A DNA stretch of 64,000 bases from Streptomyces sp. PCS3-D2 (GTDB lineage: Bacteria > Actinomycetota > Actinomycetes > Streptomycetales > Streptomycetaceae): assembly GCF_000612545.2 (NCBI RefSeq), contig NZ_CP097800.1, forward strand, positions 1,302,001-1,366,000, given 5' to 3'. How positions within the stretch are numbered: position 1 is the first letter of the stretch; every line of letters begins with the position of its first letter. A program made the position numbers and the translations under genes. The notes under the pieces are model-generated. The model had not been told where the DNA came from. It saw nothing but the letters and a program-made list of their open reading frames with translations, and searched no databases. Shown here one piece after another: positions 32,870 to 40,340 of the stretch.

Positions 32870-33259
32870 ATGGACGACTACCCGCTTCTGAACCTCTTCT
32901 GGACGATGCTGTGGCTGTTCCTGTGGATCATGTGGTTCTTCCTGCTCTTCAAGATCATCACGGACATCTTCCGCGACCACACCCTGAGCGGGTGGGGCAA
33001 GGCGGGATGGCTGATCTTCGTGCTGATCCTGCCGTTCCTCGGCGTGTTCGTGTATCTCATCGCCCGCGGCAAGAGCATGGCCGAGCGGGACACCAAGCAG
33101 ATGCAGGAGAACGAGGCGGCCTTCAAGCAGTACGTCCAGCAGGCCGCCGGCCCCGGTGGCGGTTCGGCGGACGAGCTGCACAAGCTCTCCGCGCTCAAGG
33201 ACAAGGGCGACATCACCCAGGAGGAGTTCGACCGCGCCAAGGCCAAGCTGTTGGCCTGA
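32870..33259 (+). CDS. Small membrane protein with PLDc_N and SHOCT domains
   Basis: A 129-residue protein. Two transmembrane helices occupy about 7-30 and 45-65 (LFWTMLWLFLWIMWFFLLFK and GWLIFVLILPFLGVFVYLIA), the layout of the cardiolipin-synthase N-terminal (PLDc_N) domain. A cytosolic Glu/Lys-rich linker follows, and the C terminus (about 100-129) is a SHOCT motif (LHKLSALKDKGDITQEEFDRAKAKLL), a short oligomerisation module. Function is unknown; such proteins are often stress-induced in Streptomyces. GGAG precedes the ATG at 32870. The 154-bp gap after ogt holds no other gene. Confidence 0.85.
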   Translation: MDDYPLLNLFWTMLWLFLWIMWFFLLFKIITDIFRDHTLSGWGKAGWLIFVLILPFLGVFVYLIARGKSMAERDTKQMQENEAAFKQYVQQAAGPGGGSADELHKLSALKDKGDITQEEFDRAKAKLLA

Positions 33260-33270
33260 CCCCGGGTCAG
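33256..33270. terminator. Small hairpin spanning two convergent stop codons
   Basis: CTGACC and GGTCAG pair around CCG. The stem contains the stop codons of both the SHOCT gene (TGA at 33257-33259) and the opposing hypothetical gene (33267-33269). Confidence 0.4.
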
Positions 33271-33695
33271 ACCACCAGGAGCGGGACGAGCAGTGCGAAG
33301 GCGGCGTCGGCCTCGACGGCGTAGCCGTAGAGCGAGGGGTGCTGCACGGGGGCGGCGAGGAGCACCACGCTCTGCTGGGTGGCGGCCGCCGCCACCCAGT
33401 CGGCGTCGGCGCCGAGGCCGCCCTCGTACCAGCCCTCGCAGGCGCCGGGGCCGGTGACGGCGAGGAAGTCGTCCTCGCGCCGGTAGAGGGCCCGCCAGTC
33501 GGCAGCGGGCGAGGACCAGGCCTCGAAGTCGGCGAACCGGGCCCAGCCGCCCTCGCGTATCGCGGTGTCGAAGAGCCACACCGGCGTCCCGTCGGGGGTG
33601 ACCTCGCCACCGGCCTGCTGGTCCGTCGTGAAGTGGACCATCGGCAGGGCGTCCGGCCCGTCGGCCGTGCTGGGCCAGGCGTACATCGTGATCAT
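33267..33695 (-). CDS. Hypothetical cytosolic protein
   Basis: I do not recognise this 142-residue protein. It is acidic, rich in Ala, Trp and aromatic residues, has no signal peptide, membrane segment or catalytic motif, and ends in a hydrophobic stretch (AFALLVPLLVV). It begins MITMYAWPST at the ATG at 33695, with a weak AAG-type ribosome site; a longer start at 33743 would add a basic, low-complexity leader. It is the third gene of a minus-strand run after the BCCT transporter and NUDIX genes, 48 bp behind the NUDIX stop, so it may share their transcript. Confidence 0.6.
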   Translation of the reverse strand: MITMYAWPSTADGPDALPMVHFTTDQQAGGEVTPDGTPVWLFDTAIREGGWARFADFEAWSSPAADWRALYRREDDFLAVTGPGACEGWYEGGLGADADWVAAAATQQSVVLLAAPVQHPSLYGYAVEADAAFALLVPLLVV

Positions 33696-33743
33696 CTTCA
33701 GATTCTGTCCTGGTCGAGGTTGTCGAGGTGAGCGGGGCGGCAC

Positions 33744-34244
33744 CTACGAGGCGACCGGGGGACGGCCGTCCTCCAGCTCCGCGGCGCCGTCACCCGACCG
33801 GAGCACCCGGTACGCCTCCTCGGTGCGCCGGCCGAGCGATCCGGGCAGGTAGGACGTGAGTTCGGCCGGATCGACCAGCCGCCACGAGATCAGCTCCTCC
33901 TCCTGGAGCCTGATCGAGGCCAGCTGGGCCTCGTCGAGCACGCCCCCGTCGTAGAGGTAGGCGACGAGCGGCGGGCGGCCGGGGCCGAACGTCCAGTCCA
34001 CGGCGAGGAGTCGACCGAGGGGGACGTCGATGCCGATCTCCTCGGCGCTCTCCCGGCGGGCGGCGACGCGCGGCGACTCGCCCTGATCCGACTCGATGGT
34101 GCCGCCCGGCAGGGCCCAACCCTCGCGGTAGTTGGGCTCGACGAGCAGCACCCGGCCCTCGGCGTCCCGGTAGAGGGCGGCCGCACCGGCCAGCACCCGG
34201 GGCAGGCTCGCGATGTACGTGGCGAAGTCATCCGTGGTGGTCAC
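33744..34244 (-). CDS. NUDIX hydrolase
   Basis: A 166-residue hydrolase of nucleoside-diphosphate-linked compounds. The Nudix box is present as GGTIESDQGESPRVAARRES plus AEEIGID (near 48-74), with the catalytic REx2EExG core intact; the spacing between the first Gly and first Glu is two residues longer than the consensus. Mg-binding glutamates are kept. The substrate is not predictable. It begins 27 bp after the BCCT transporter gene stops and is followed 48 bp later by a hypothetical gene. Confidence 0.88.
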   Translation of the reverse strand: MTTTDDFATYIASLPRVLAGAAALYRDAEGRVLLVEPNYREGWALPGGTIESDQGESPRVAARRESAEEIGIDVPLGRLLAVDWTFGPGRPPLVAYLYDGGVLDEAQLASIRLQEEELISWRLVDPAELTSYLPGSLGRRTEEAYRVLRSGDGAAELEDGRPPVAS

Positions 34245-34271
34245 CCGGCCACCCTACCGAGGGGCCGCCCG

Positions 34272-36011
34272 TCAGACTCCCGGCCCCGGTCCCGCACCGG
34301 GGCCGTCCTCCGGGCCCCCGCCCCGGGACTGCGCGACACGGCGCAGGCGGAAGTGGCGGTGGTGGCCGCCGCTGCCCTGCTCGCTGACGGCGTCGCCGAC
34401 CATGGCCCGGACCGCGTCCCGTACGCCGTGCAGGGGATGGTGGCGGGCGGGACCCGCACCGGGGTCCTCCCGGACCTCCTTGAGCAGCGCCCAGCAGAGC
34501 AGCAGCATGACGACGACGAAGGGCAGCGCGACCAGGATGGTGGCGGTCTGCAGGGATTTCAGGCCGCCGGCGACGAGGAGTACGGCGGCCACGGCGGCCA
34601 TCAGGACGCCCCAGGTGACGACGAGCCAGGTGGGCGGGTGGAGGGAGCCCCGGCTGGTGAGGGATCCCATGACGAGCGAGGCGGAGTCGGCGCTGGTCAC
34701 GAAGTAGGTCATGACGAGGGCCATGGCAACCCAGGAGGTGAGCGTGGACAGCGGCAGCGCGTCCAGCATCGCGAAGAGGGAGGCCTCGGTGCCCTCCTTC
34801 AGCGCGGCCGCGAAGTCGACGGCCCCGGTGGAGTCGAGGCGGATGGCGGTGCCGCCCATCACGCAGAACCAGACGACGGTGGCTCCGCTGGGCACGAGCA
34901 GCACGCCGATGAGGAACTCGCGGATGGTGCGGCCCCGTGAGATGCGGGCGATGAAGGTGCCGACGAAGGGTGCCCAGGACAGCCACCACGCCCAGTAGAA
35001 GATCGTCCAGGCGCCGAGCCAGGCGCTGTCGGTGAAGGCGCCGGTACGGGTCGCCATGGGCACCAGCTCGCTGAGGTAGCCGCCGACGCTGGAGGGGATG
35101 ACGTCGAGGATGTAGACGGTGGGCCCGAGCAGGAAGACGAAGAGCATCAGGACGGCGGCGAGCACGATGTTGCTGGTGCTCAGCCACTTCACGCCCTTGT
35201 GCAGGCCGGAGAAGGCAGAGATCACGAAGGCCGCCGAGAGCGAGCAGATGATGACCAGCTCGACGGTGGTGGAGTCCTCGATCCCGGTGGTGAGGCTGAG
35301 GCCCTTGGAGACCTGGAGCGCGCCGAGGCCGAGGCTGGTGGCGGTGCCGAAGACGGTCGCGAAGACGGCGAGCAGGTCGATGGCCTTGCCGGGGGCGCCG
35401 TCGGCCCGCTCCCGGCCGATGAGGGGGACGAAGGCGGAGCTGAGCCGGTTGCCGCGGCCCTTGCGGAAGGTCGCGTAGGCGAGGGCGAGTCCGGCGATGC
35501 CGTAGATGGCCCAGGGGGTGAGGGTCCAGTGGAAGAAGGAGTACTCCATGGCCGCGAGGGCGGCCTCGCCGGTGCGCGGGGCTGCTCCGGAGGCGGGGGC
35601 CGGGGTGAGGTAGTGGGTCAGCGGCTCCCCCACGCCGTAGAACATCAGGCCGATGCCCATGCCCGCGCTGAACATCATCGCGATCCACGAGAGGTTGGTG
35701 AACTCGGGCTCGGAGTCGTCCGCGCCGAGCCGGATCCGGCCGAAGCGGCTGATCGCGAGGACCACGCACATGACGAGGAAGACGTCGGCGGCGATCACGA
35801 ACAGCCAGGCGAAGTTGTCCAGGACCCAGGTCAGCGCCGTGCTCGACACGGCGTCGAAGGAGTCTCCGGCGAGGGCCGCCCAGGCGACGACGGCCAGCAC
35901 GGCGATCACGCCGACGGTGACGATGGTGCGGTCGGGGGCGCCGTCCACGGGACTGCCGGGGCTGCCTCCCGGGGTGTCCGGACGTGGCTGTTCCAGTGAT
36001 TCGGCGCTCAT
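34272..36011 (-). CDS. BCCT-family transporter (betaine/choline/carnitine)
   Basis: A 579-residue inner-membrane transporter with twelve hydrophobic helices. The central signature for betaine/choline/carnitine transporters is clear around residues 320-350: WLGAWTIFYWAWWLSWAPFVG, with the Trp cluster that forms the aromatic substrate box, and GMGIGLMFYGVGEP near 113-128. Uptake of compatible solutes such as glycine betaine, driven by sodium or protons, is the expected role, with osmotic control likely. The short cytosolic C-terminal tail (about 500-579) is basic and Gly-rich. The ATG at 36011 sits six bases from a TAGTGT -10 box and has no ribosome site, so the message is probably leaderless. 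Confidence 0.93.
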   Translation of the reverse strand: MSAESLEQPRPDTPGGSPGSPVDGAPDRTIVTVGVIAVLAVVAWAALAGDSFDAVSSTALTWVLDNFAWLFVIAADVFLVMCVVLAISRFGRIRLGADDSEPEFTNLSWIAMMFSAGMGIGLMFYGVGEPLTHYLTPAPASGAAPRTGEAALAAMEYSFFHWTLTPWAIYGIAGLALAYATFRKGRGNRLSSAFVPLIGRERADGAPGKAIDLLAVFATVFGTATSLGLGALQVSKGLSLTTGIEDSTTVELVIICSLSAAFVISAFSGLHKGVKWLSTSNIVLAAVLMLFVFLLGPTVYILDVIPSSVGGYLSELVPMATRTGAFTDSAWLGAWTIFYWAWWLSWAPFVGTFIARISRGRTIREFLIGVLLVPSGATVVWFCVMGGTAIRLDSTGAVDFAAALKEGTEASLFAMLDALPLSTLTSWVAMALVMTYFVTSADSASLVMGSLTSRGSLHPPTWLVVTWGVLMAAVAAVLLVAGGLKSLQTATILVALPFVVVMLLLCWALLKEVREDPGAGPARHHPLHGVRDAVRAMVGDAVSEQGSGGHHRHFRLRRVAQSRGGGPEDGPGAGPGPGV

Positions 36012-36017
36012 GCGGCC

Positions 36018-36046
36018 ACACTATGCAGGCGAATGTCCCTCTTTAA
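36018..36046 (-). promoter_or_regulatory. Leaderless promoter of the BCCT gene
   Basis: On the minus strand, TTAAAG (36046-36041), a 17-bp spacer and TAGTGT (36023-36018) precede the ATG at 36011 by exactly six bases. The -35 box is weak. Confidence 0.5.
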
Positions 36047-36067
36047 GCGCATGGCGCGCCGGGTGTG

Positions 36068-36101
36068 GCCCATGCCACTCATGGGCATAGGAGGATCCTC
36101 C
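36068..36101. promoter_or_regulatory. Two inverted repeats between the BCCT and glycerate kinase genes
   Basis: GCCCATG-N5-CATGGGC (36068-36086) and the perfect 12-bp palindrome GGAGGATCCTCC (36090-36101) lie in the divergent gap. Either could bind a regulator of one or both genes. Confidence 0.45.
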
Positions 36102-36134
36102 GGATAAGCTCATGGCGGCGCGACTGCACTGTTC

Positions 36135-36154
36135 GATAGCAAGGGATAGCAAGG
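36135..36154 (+). repeat. 10-bp tandem repeat covering the glycerate kinase ribosome site
   Basis: GATAGCAAGG occurs twice in direct tandem (36135-36144, 36145-36154). The second copy ends on the G of the GTG start codon; the first contributes the AAGGGA Shine-Dalgarno sequence at a normal distance. Confidence 0.8.
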
Positions 36155-37302
36155 TGACGGACGGAGCAGTAACTGAGGCCGCGCGCGTGCTCATCGCCGC
36201 GGACAAATTCAAGGGCTCGCTCACGGCCGTTCAGGTCGCGGAGCGGGTGACGGCCGGCCTTCGCAGGGCCGTACCGGACGTGGAGGTCGAGACCCTCCCG
36301 GTCGCGGACGGCGGCGACGGCACGGTCGCGGCCGCCGTGGCGGCAGGTTTCGAACGCCGGGAGGTACGGGTCACCGGGCCCCTCGGCGAGCAGGTCACGG
36401 CCGCCTTCGCGCTGCGCGGAGGCACTGCGGTGGTCGAGATGGCGGAGGCTTCCGGCCTCCAGCTGCTGCCGGCGGGCACCTTCGCGCCGCTGACGGCGAC
36501 CACGTACGGATCGGGCGAGGTCCTCAAGGCCGCACTGGACGCGGGCGCCCGCTCGATCGTCTTCGGCGTCGGCGGCAGCGCCACCACGGACGGCGGCGCC
36601 GGCATGCTGGCGGCCCTCGGTGCGGTGTTCCTGGACGCGAACGGCGAACCGGTCGGTCCGGGCGGCGGCGCGCTGGCCGATCTGGCCTCGGCCGACCTGT
36701 CGGGCGTGGACCCGCGCTTCGCGGAGGTGGACTTCGTCCTGGCCAGCGACGTGGACAACCCGCTGACCGGCCCGAAGGGCTGCGCGGCGGTCTACGGTCC
36801 GCAGAAGGGCGCCTCGCCGGACGACGTGGCGACGCTGGACGCGGCGCTGGCCCACTACGCGCAGGTACTGGAGAAGTCGATCGGCCCGAAGGCCGCCGAG
36901 CTCGCCGCCTCCCCGGGCGCGGGAGGCGCGGGCGGCATCGGCTACGGTGCCCTGCTGCTGGGCGCGAGCTTCCGTCCCGGCATCGAACTGATGCTGGAGG
37001 TGCTGGGCTTCGCTCCGGCACTGGAGCGGGCCACGCTCGTCATCACCGGTGAGGGCTCGCTGGACGAACAGACCCTGCACGGCAAGGCCCCGGCGGGGGT
37101 CGCGGCGGCGGCGCGCGCCGCGGGCAAGCCGGTCGTGGCGGTCTGCGGGCGGCTGCTGCTGGGGCGGGAAGCCCTCCAGGGGGCGGGCATCCGCAAGGCG
37201 TACCCGCTGACGGACCTGGAGCCCGACCCGGCCAAGTCCATTCCGAACGCGGGTCCCCTACTGGAGCAGGTCGCGGCGAACATCGCCGCCGACGTCCTCT
37301 GA
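36154..37302 (+). CDS. glxK: Glycerate kinase
   Basis: A 382-residue kinase of the GlxK/GarK type, which phosphorylates D-glycerate to 2- or 3-phosphoglycerate. N-terminal VLIAADKFKGSLTAVQVAERV, VADGGDGTVAA near 50, GGSATTDGGAGMLAALG near 143 and VITGEGSLDEQTLHGKAP near 295 are all characteristic. Start choice: GTG 36154 with AAGGGA eight bases upstream fits better than ATG 36112, whose nearest GGAGG is 17 bases away. It is divergent from the BCCT transporter. Glyoxylate made by the EMC pathway could feed into glycerate, but the genes are not linked closely enough to claim this. Confidence 0.93.
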   Translation: MTDGAVTEAARVLIAADKFKGSLTAVQVAERVTAGLRRAVPDVEVETLPVADGGDGTVAAAVAAGFERREVRVTGPLGEQVTAAFALRGGTAVVEMAEASGLQLLPAGTFAPLTATTYGSGEVLKAALDAGARSIVFGVGGSATTDGGAGMLAALGAVFLDANGEPVGPGGGALADLASADLSGVDPRFAEVDFVLASDVDNPLTGPKGCAAVYGPQKGASPDDVATLDAALAHYAQVLEKSIGPKAAELAASPGAGGAGGIGYGALLLGASFRPGIELMLEVLGFAPALERATLVITGEGSLDEQTLHGKAPAGVAAAARAAGKPVVAVCGRLLLGREALQGAGIRKAYPLTDLEPDPAKSIPNAGPLLEQVAANIAADVL

Positions 37303-37315
37303 CCCGCCCGGCCCG

Positions 37316-37350
37316 GAGGCCCGGCCCCCCTGCCCGGGGTGCCGGGCCTC
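37316..37350 (+). terminator. Terminator after the glycerate kinase gene
   Basis: GAGGCCCGGC (37316-37325) and GCCGGGCCTC (37341-37350) pair perfectly around a 15-base loop, 14 bases after the stop. Confidence 0.65.
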
Positions 37351-37487
37351 GGACGTTGCGCCGGCCGGAGGACCCGCACACGTGCCCGCCGTCCTCCCGG
37401 CCGGCCGCGAGGACGGACGGCGAGCGGCCCCGGTCGGCTCCGCCGCCCGGCCACGCCCCAACCCCGCGACAGTGTTAGAAAGGGCTC

Positions 37488-40316
37488 ATGACCGGATGTT
37501 TTGGTCGACAGCCGACCGGATGGGGTTCGCGCATGTCCGCGCGCCTGTCCCGGGGGGCGCACAGCGTCGCCGGTCAGGTCTTCGCCCTCCAGGCGGTGAT
37601 CGTGGTACTGCTGATCACCGCCGCGGCGCTGGCGCTGGTCTTCCAGGCCCGCTTCGACAGCCAGCGTGACGCCCGCAACCGCTCGCTGGCCGCCGCCGAG
37701 GCGTTCGCACACGCCCCCGGCCTCCCGGAGGCGCTGATGTCCCGGGATCCGACCGCCGCGCTCCAGCCGCTGGCCGAGTCCGCCCGCAAAGCGGCCGGCC
37801 TCGACTTCATCGCGGTGATGGACCTCCGCGGGGTCCGCTACACCGATCCGCGGCCCGAGCTGATCGGCCAGCGCGCCTCGGACGTCTCCCGTGCCGCCGC
37901 CGGAGAGTCCTTCACCCAGGTCTTCCAGGGCCAGCCGAGTGACGCCGTACGGGCCGTGGTCCCCGTGCGCAACGCGGACGGCACCGTGGTCGGCCTGGTC
38001 GGCACCGGCATAGAGGTCCAGAACGTCTCCCACGCGGTGGAGGGGCAGCTCCCCCTCCTGGTGGGCGCCACGGCGGCCGGTCTGCTGCTCGGCACGGCCG
38101 GGGCCGCCCTGGTCAGCCGGCGGCTGCTGCGGCAGACGCGGGGGCTGGGCGCCGCCGAGATGACCCGGATGAACGAACACCACGAGGCCGTTCTGCACGC
38201 CGTGCGCGAGGGCGTTCTGATCATCGGGAACGACCAGCGGCTCCTCCTGGCCAACGACGAGGCCCGCCGGCTCCTCGACCTCCCCCGGGACGCCGAGGAG
38301 CGCCGCGTCGGCGACCTGGGCCTCGACCCCCGCACCACCGAGCTGCTCGCCTCCGGCCGTGTCGTGACCGACCACGTGCACCTGGCGGGCGACCGGCTGC
38401 TCGCGGTCAACGTACGGCCCACCATGGCCTACGCGGGCCGGCCGGCCGGCCGCGTGGTGACCCTGCGCGACACGACGGAGCTCGCCTCGGTCTCCGGCCG
38501 GGCCGAGGTCGCCCGCAGCCGCCTGCAGCTGCTGTACGACGCGGGCGTGCGGATCGGCACCACGCTGGACGTGGCACGGACCGCCGAGGAGCTGTCGGAG
38601 GTGGCCGTACCGCGCTTCGCCGACTTCGTGACGGTGGAGCTGCTGGAGCCCGTGCTCCGTGGTGACGAGCCCTCCGTCGGCGGCGTGTACACCGAGATGC
38701 GCCGCGCGGCCATCACCGGCGTGCGGACCGACTCGCCGCTCCAGCCGGTCGGTGACCTCATCCGGTTCGAGGTGCCGACGGCTCCGATGGCCGCGGCCCT
38801 GGACGCCGGGCACGCGGTGCTGGCGGCCGACCTGAACGCGGCCATGGGCTGGCGGGCCCAGGACTCCCAGGGCACCCGCATGGCCCTCGACTACGGCCTG
38901 CACTCGCTGATCTCGGTGCCCCTCCAGGCCCGCGGAGTGGTCCTGGGCATGGCCAACTTCTGGCGCGCCGACACCCCGGAGCCGTTCGACGAGGAGGACC
39001 TGTCCTTCGCGGAGGAGCTGGGTGCGCGGGCGGCCGTCTCCATCGACAACGCCCGCCGCTTCACCCGCGAGCACGCGATGGCGGTGACCCTCCAGCGCAG
39101 CCTGCTGCCCCGGGTCCTGCCCGACCAGAGCGCCGTGGACGTCGCCCACCGCTACCTGCCCGCGACGGCGGGGGTGGGAGGCGACTGGTTCGACGTGATC
39201 CAGCTGCCGGGAGCCCGCGTGGCGCTGGTCGTGGGCGACGTCGTCGGGCACGGGGTGCACGCCGCGGCCACCATGGGCCGGCTGCGGACCGCGGTGCACA
39301 ACTTCTCCACCCTGGACCTACCCCCCGACGAGCTGCTGGGACACCTGGACGAGCTGATCAACCGGATCGACCAGGACGAGACCGGGGAGGGCGGCGGGAA
39401 CGGGGCTGGGGACCCGGACGGGAACGGCGGCGGGGCCGGCCAGGAGGACGCCGGGCCCGACGGCGCGGCCGAGCCTGCCTCCGCCGTCACCGGTGCCACC
39501 TGCCTCTACGCGGTCTACGATCCGGTCTCCGGGCGGTGCCGGATGGCCAGCGCCGGGCATCCCGGCCCCGCGCTGGTCCACCCCGACGGCCGGGTGGAGT
39601 TCCCCGAGCTGCCGGCCGGGCTGCCGCTCGGGGTGGGCGGGATGCCCTTCGAGGCGGTCGAGTTCCAGCTGCCCGAGGGGAGCCGGCTCGCACTGTTCAC
39701 CGACGGCCTGGTCGAGGACCGCGACCGGGACTTCGACACCGGGCTGCGGCTGCTCACCGACGCGCTGTCGCGGCGCGGCCGCACCCCCGACGAGGCCTGC
39801 TCGGACGTGCTGGCCACGATGCTCTTCCCGGTGCCCAGCGACGACATCGCCCTGCTGATCGCGGACACCCGGCGGATGGAGGCGGACCGGATCGCCGAAT
39901 GGGAGGTCCCCGGTGAGCCCTCGGCCGTCTCCCGGGTGCGCAACGCCGGCTCGGCGCAGCTCGTCGAGTGGGGCATGGAGGACAGCGCCTTCGCCGCGGA
40001 GCTGATCCTGAGCGAGCTGGTCACCAACGCGATCCGTTACGGGAGCGCGCCGGTCGGCGTACGCCTGCTGCGTGACCGGAGCCTGATCTGCGAGGTGTCC
40101 GACAGCAGCAACACCTCCCCGCACCTGCGGTACGCGGCCACCACCGACGAGGGCGGACGCGGGCTGTTCCTCGTCGCGCAGTACGCCGAACGGTGGGGCA
40201 CCCGCTACACCGACCGCGGGAAGGTGATCTGGGCCGAGCTGCCGCTGACCGGGGGCTCGGATCCACAGCCGCCGGAGCCGCCGGATCTGGACGCGCTGGA
40301 GGACATGGCCTGGTGA
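37488..40316 (+). CDS. Membrane sensor phosphatase with SpoIIE and anti-sigma kinase domains
   Basis: A 942-residue signalling protein. Two transmembrane helices (about 30-50, 187-207) flank an extracytoplasmic sensor of the CitA/DcuS type. Inside follow a PAS domain (about 220-340), a GAF domain (about 355-520), a SpoIIE/PP2C phosphatase (about 535-790; GGDWFDVIQL, VGDVVGHGVHAA and LFTDGLVEDR carry metal ligands) and a C-terminal HATPase_c of the RsbW type (about 815-930; ELVTNAIRYG, GGRGLFLV). Phosphatase and kinase-like domains in one chain suggest control of an anti-sigma-factor antagonist. A Gly/Asp-rich insert (about 630-665) interrupts the phosphatase. AAAGGG precedes the ATG. It converges on another SpoIIE-type gene. 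Confidence 0.92.
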   Translation: MTGCFGRQPTGWGSRMSARLSRGAHSVAGQVFALQAVIVVLLITAAALALVFQARFDSQRDARNRSLAAAEAFAHAPGLPEALMSRDPTAALQPLAESARKAAGLDFIAVMDLRGVRYTDPRPELIGQRASDVSRAAAGESFTQVFQGQPSDAVRAVVPVRNADGTVVGLVGTGIEVQNVSHAVEGQLPLLVGATAAGLLLGTAGAALVSRRLLRQTRGLGAAEMTRMNEHHEAVLHAVREGVLIIGNDQRLLLANDEARRLLDLPRDAEERRVGDLGLDPRTTELLASGRVVTDHVHLAGDRLLAVNVRPTMAYAGRPAGRVVTLRDTTELASVSGRAEVARSRLQLLYDAGVRIGTTLDVARTAEELSEVAVPRFADFVTVELLEPVLRGDEPSVGGVYTEMRRAAITGVRTDSPLQPVGDLIRFEVPTAPMAAALDAGHAVLAADLNAAMGWRAQDSQGTRMALDYGLHSLISVPLQARGVVLGMANFWRADTPEPFDEEDLSFAEELGARAAVSIDNARRFTREHAMAVTLQRSLLPRVLPDQSAVDVAHRYLPATAGVGGDWFDVIQLPGARVALVVGDVVGHGVHAAATMGRLRTAVHNFSTLDLPPDELLGHLDELINRIDQDETGEGGGNGAGDPDGNGGGAGQEDAGPDGAAEPASAVTGATCLYAVYDPVSGRCRMASAGHPGPALVHPDGRVEFPELPAGLPLGVGGMPFEAVEFQLPEGSRLALFTDGLVEDRDRDFDTGLRLLTDALSRRGRTPDEACSDVLATMLFPVPSDDIALLIADTRRMEADRIAEWEVPGEPSAVSRVRNAGSAQLVEWGMEDSAFAAELILSELVTNAIRYGSAPVGVRLLRDRSLICEVSDSSNTSPHLRYAATTDEGGRGLFLVAQYAERWGTRYTDRGKVIWAELPLTGGSDPQPPEPPDLDALEDMAW

Positions 40317-40318
40317 GC

Positions 40319-40340
40319 CCGGCGGACGGCCGTCAGCCGG
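40319..40340. terminator. Hairpin between the two convergent SpoIIE-type genes
   Basis: CCGGCGGACGG and CCGTCAGCCGG pair with one mismatch and include the stop codon of the minus-strand gene at 40333-40335. The two genes are only 16 bp apart. Confidence 0.4.
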
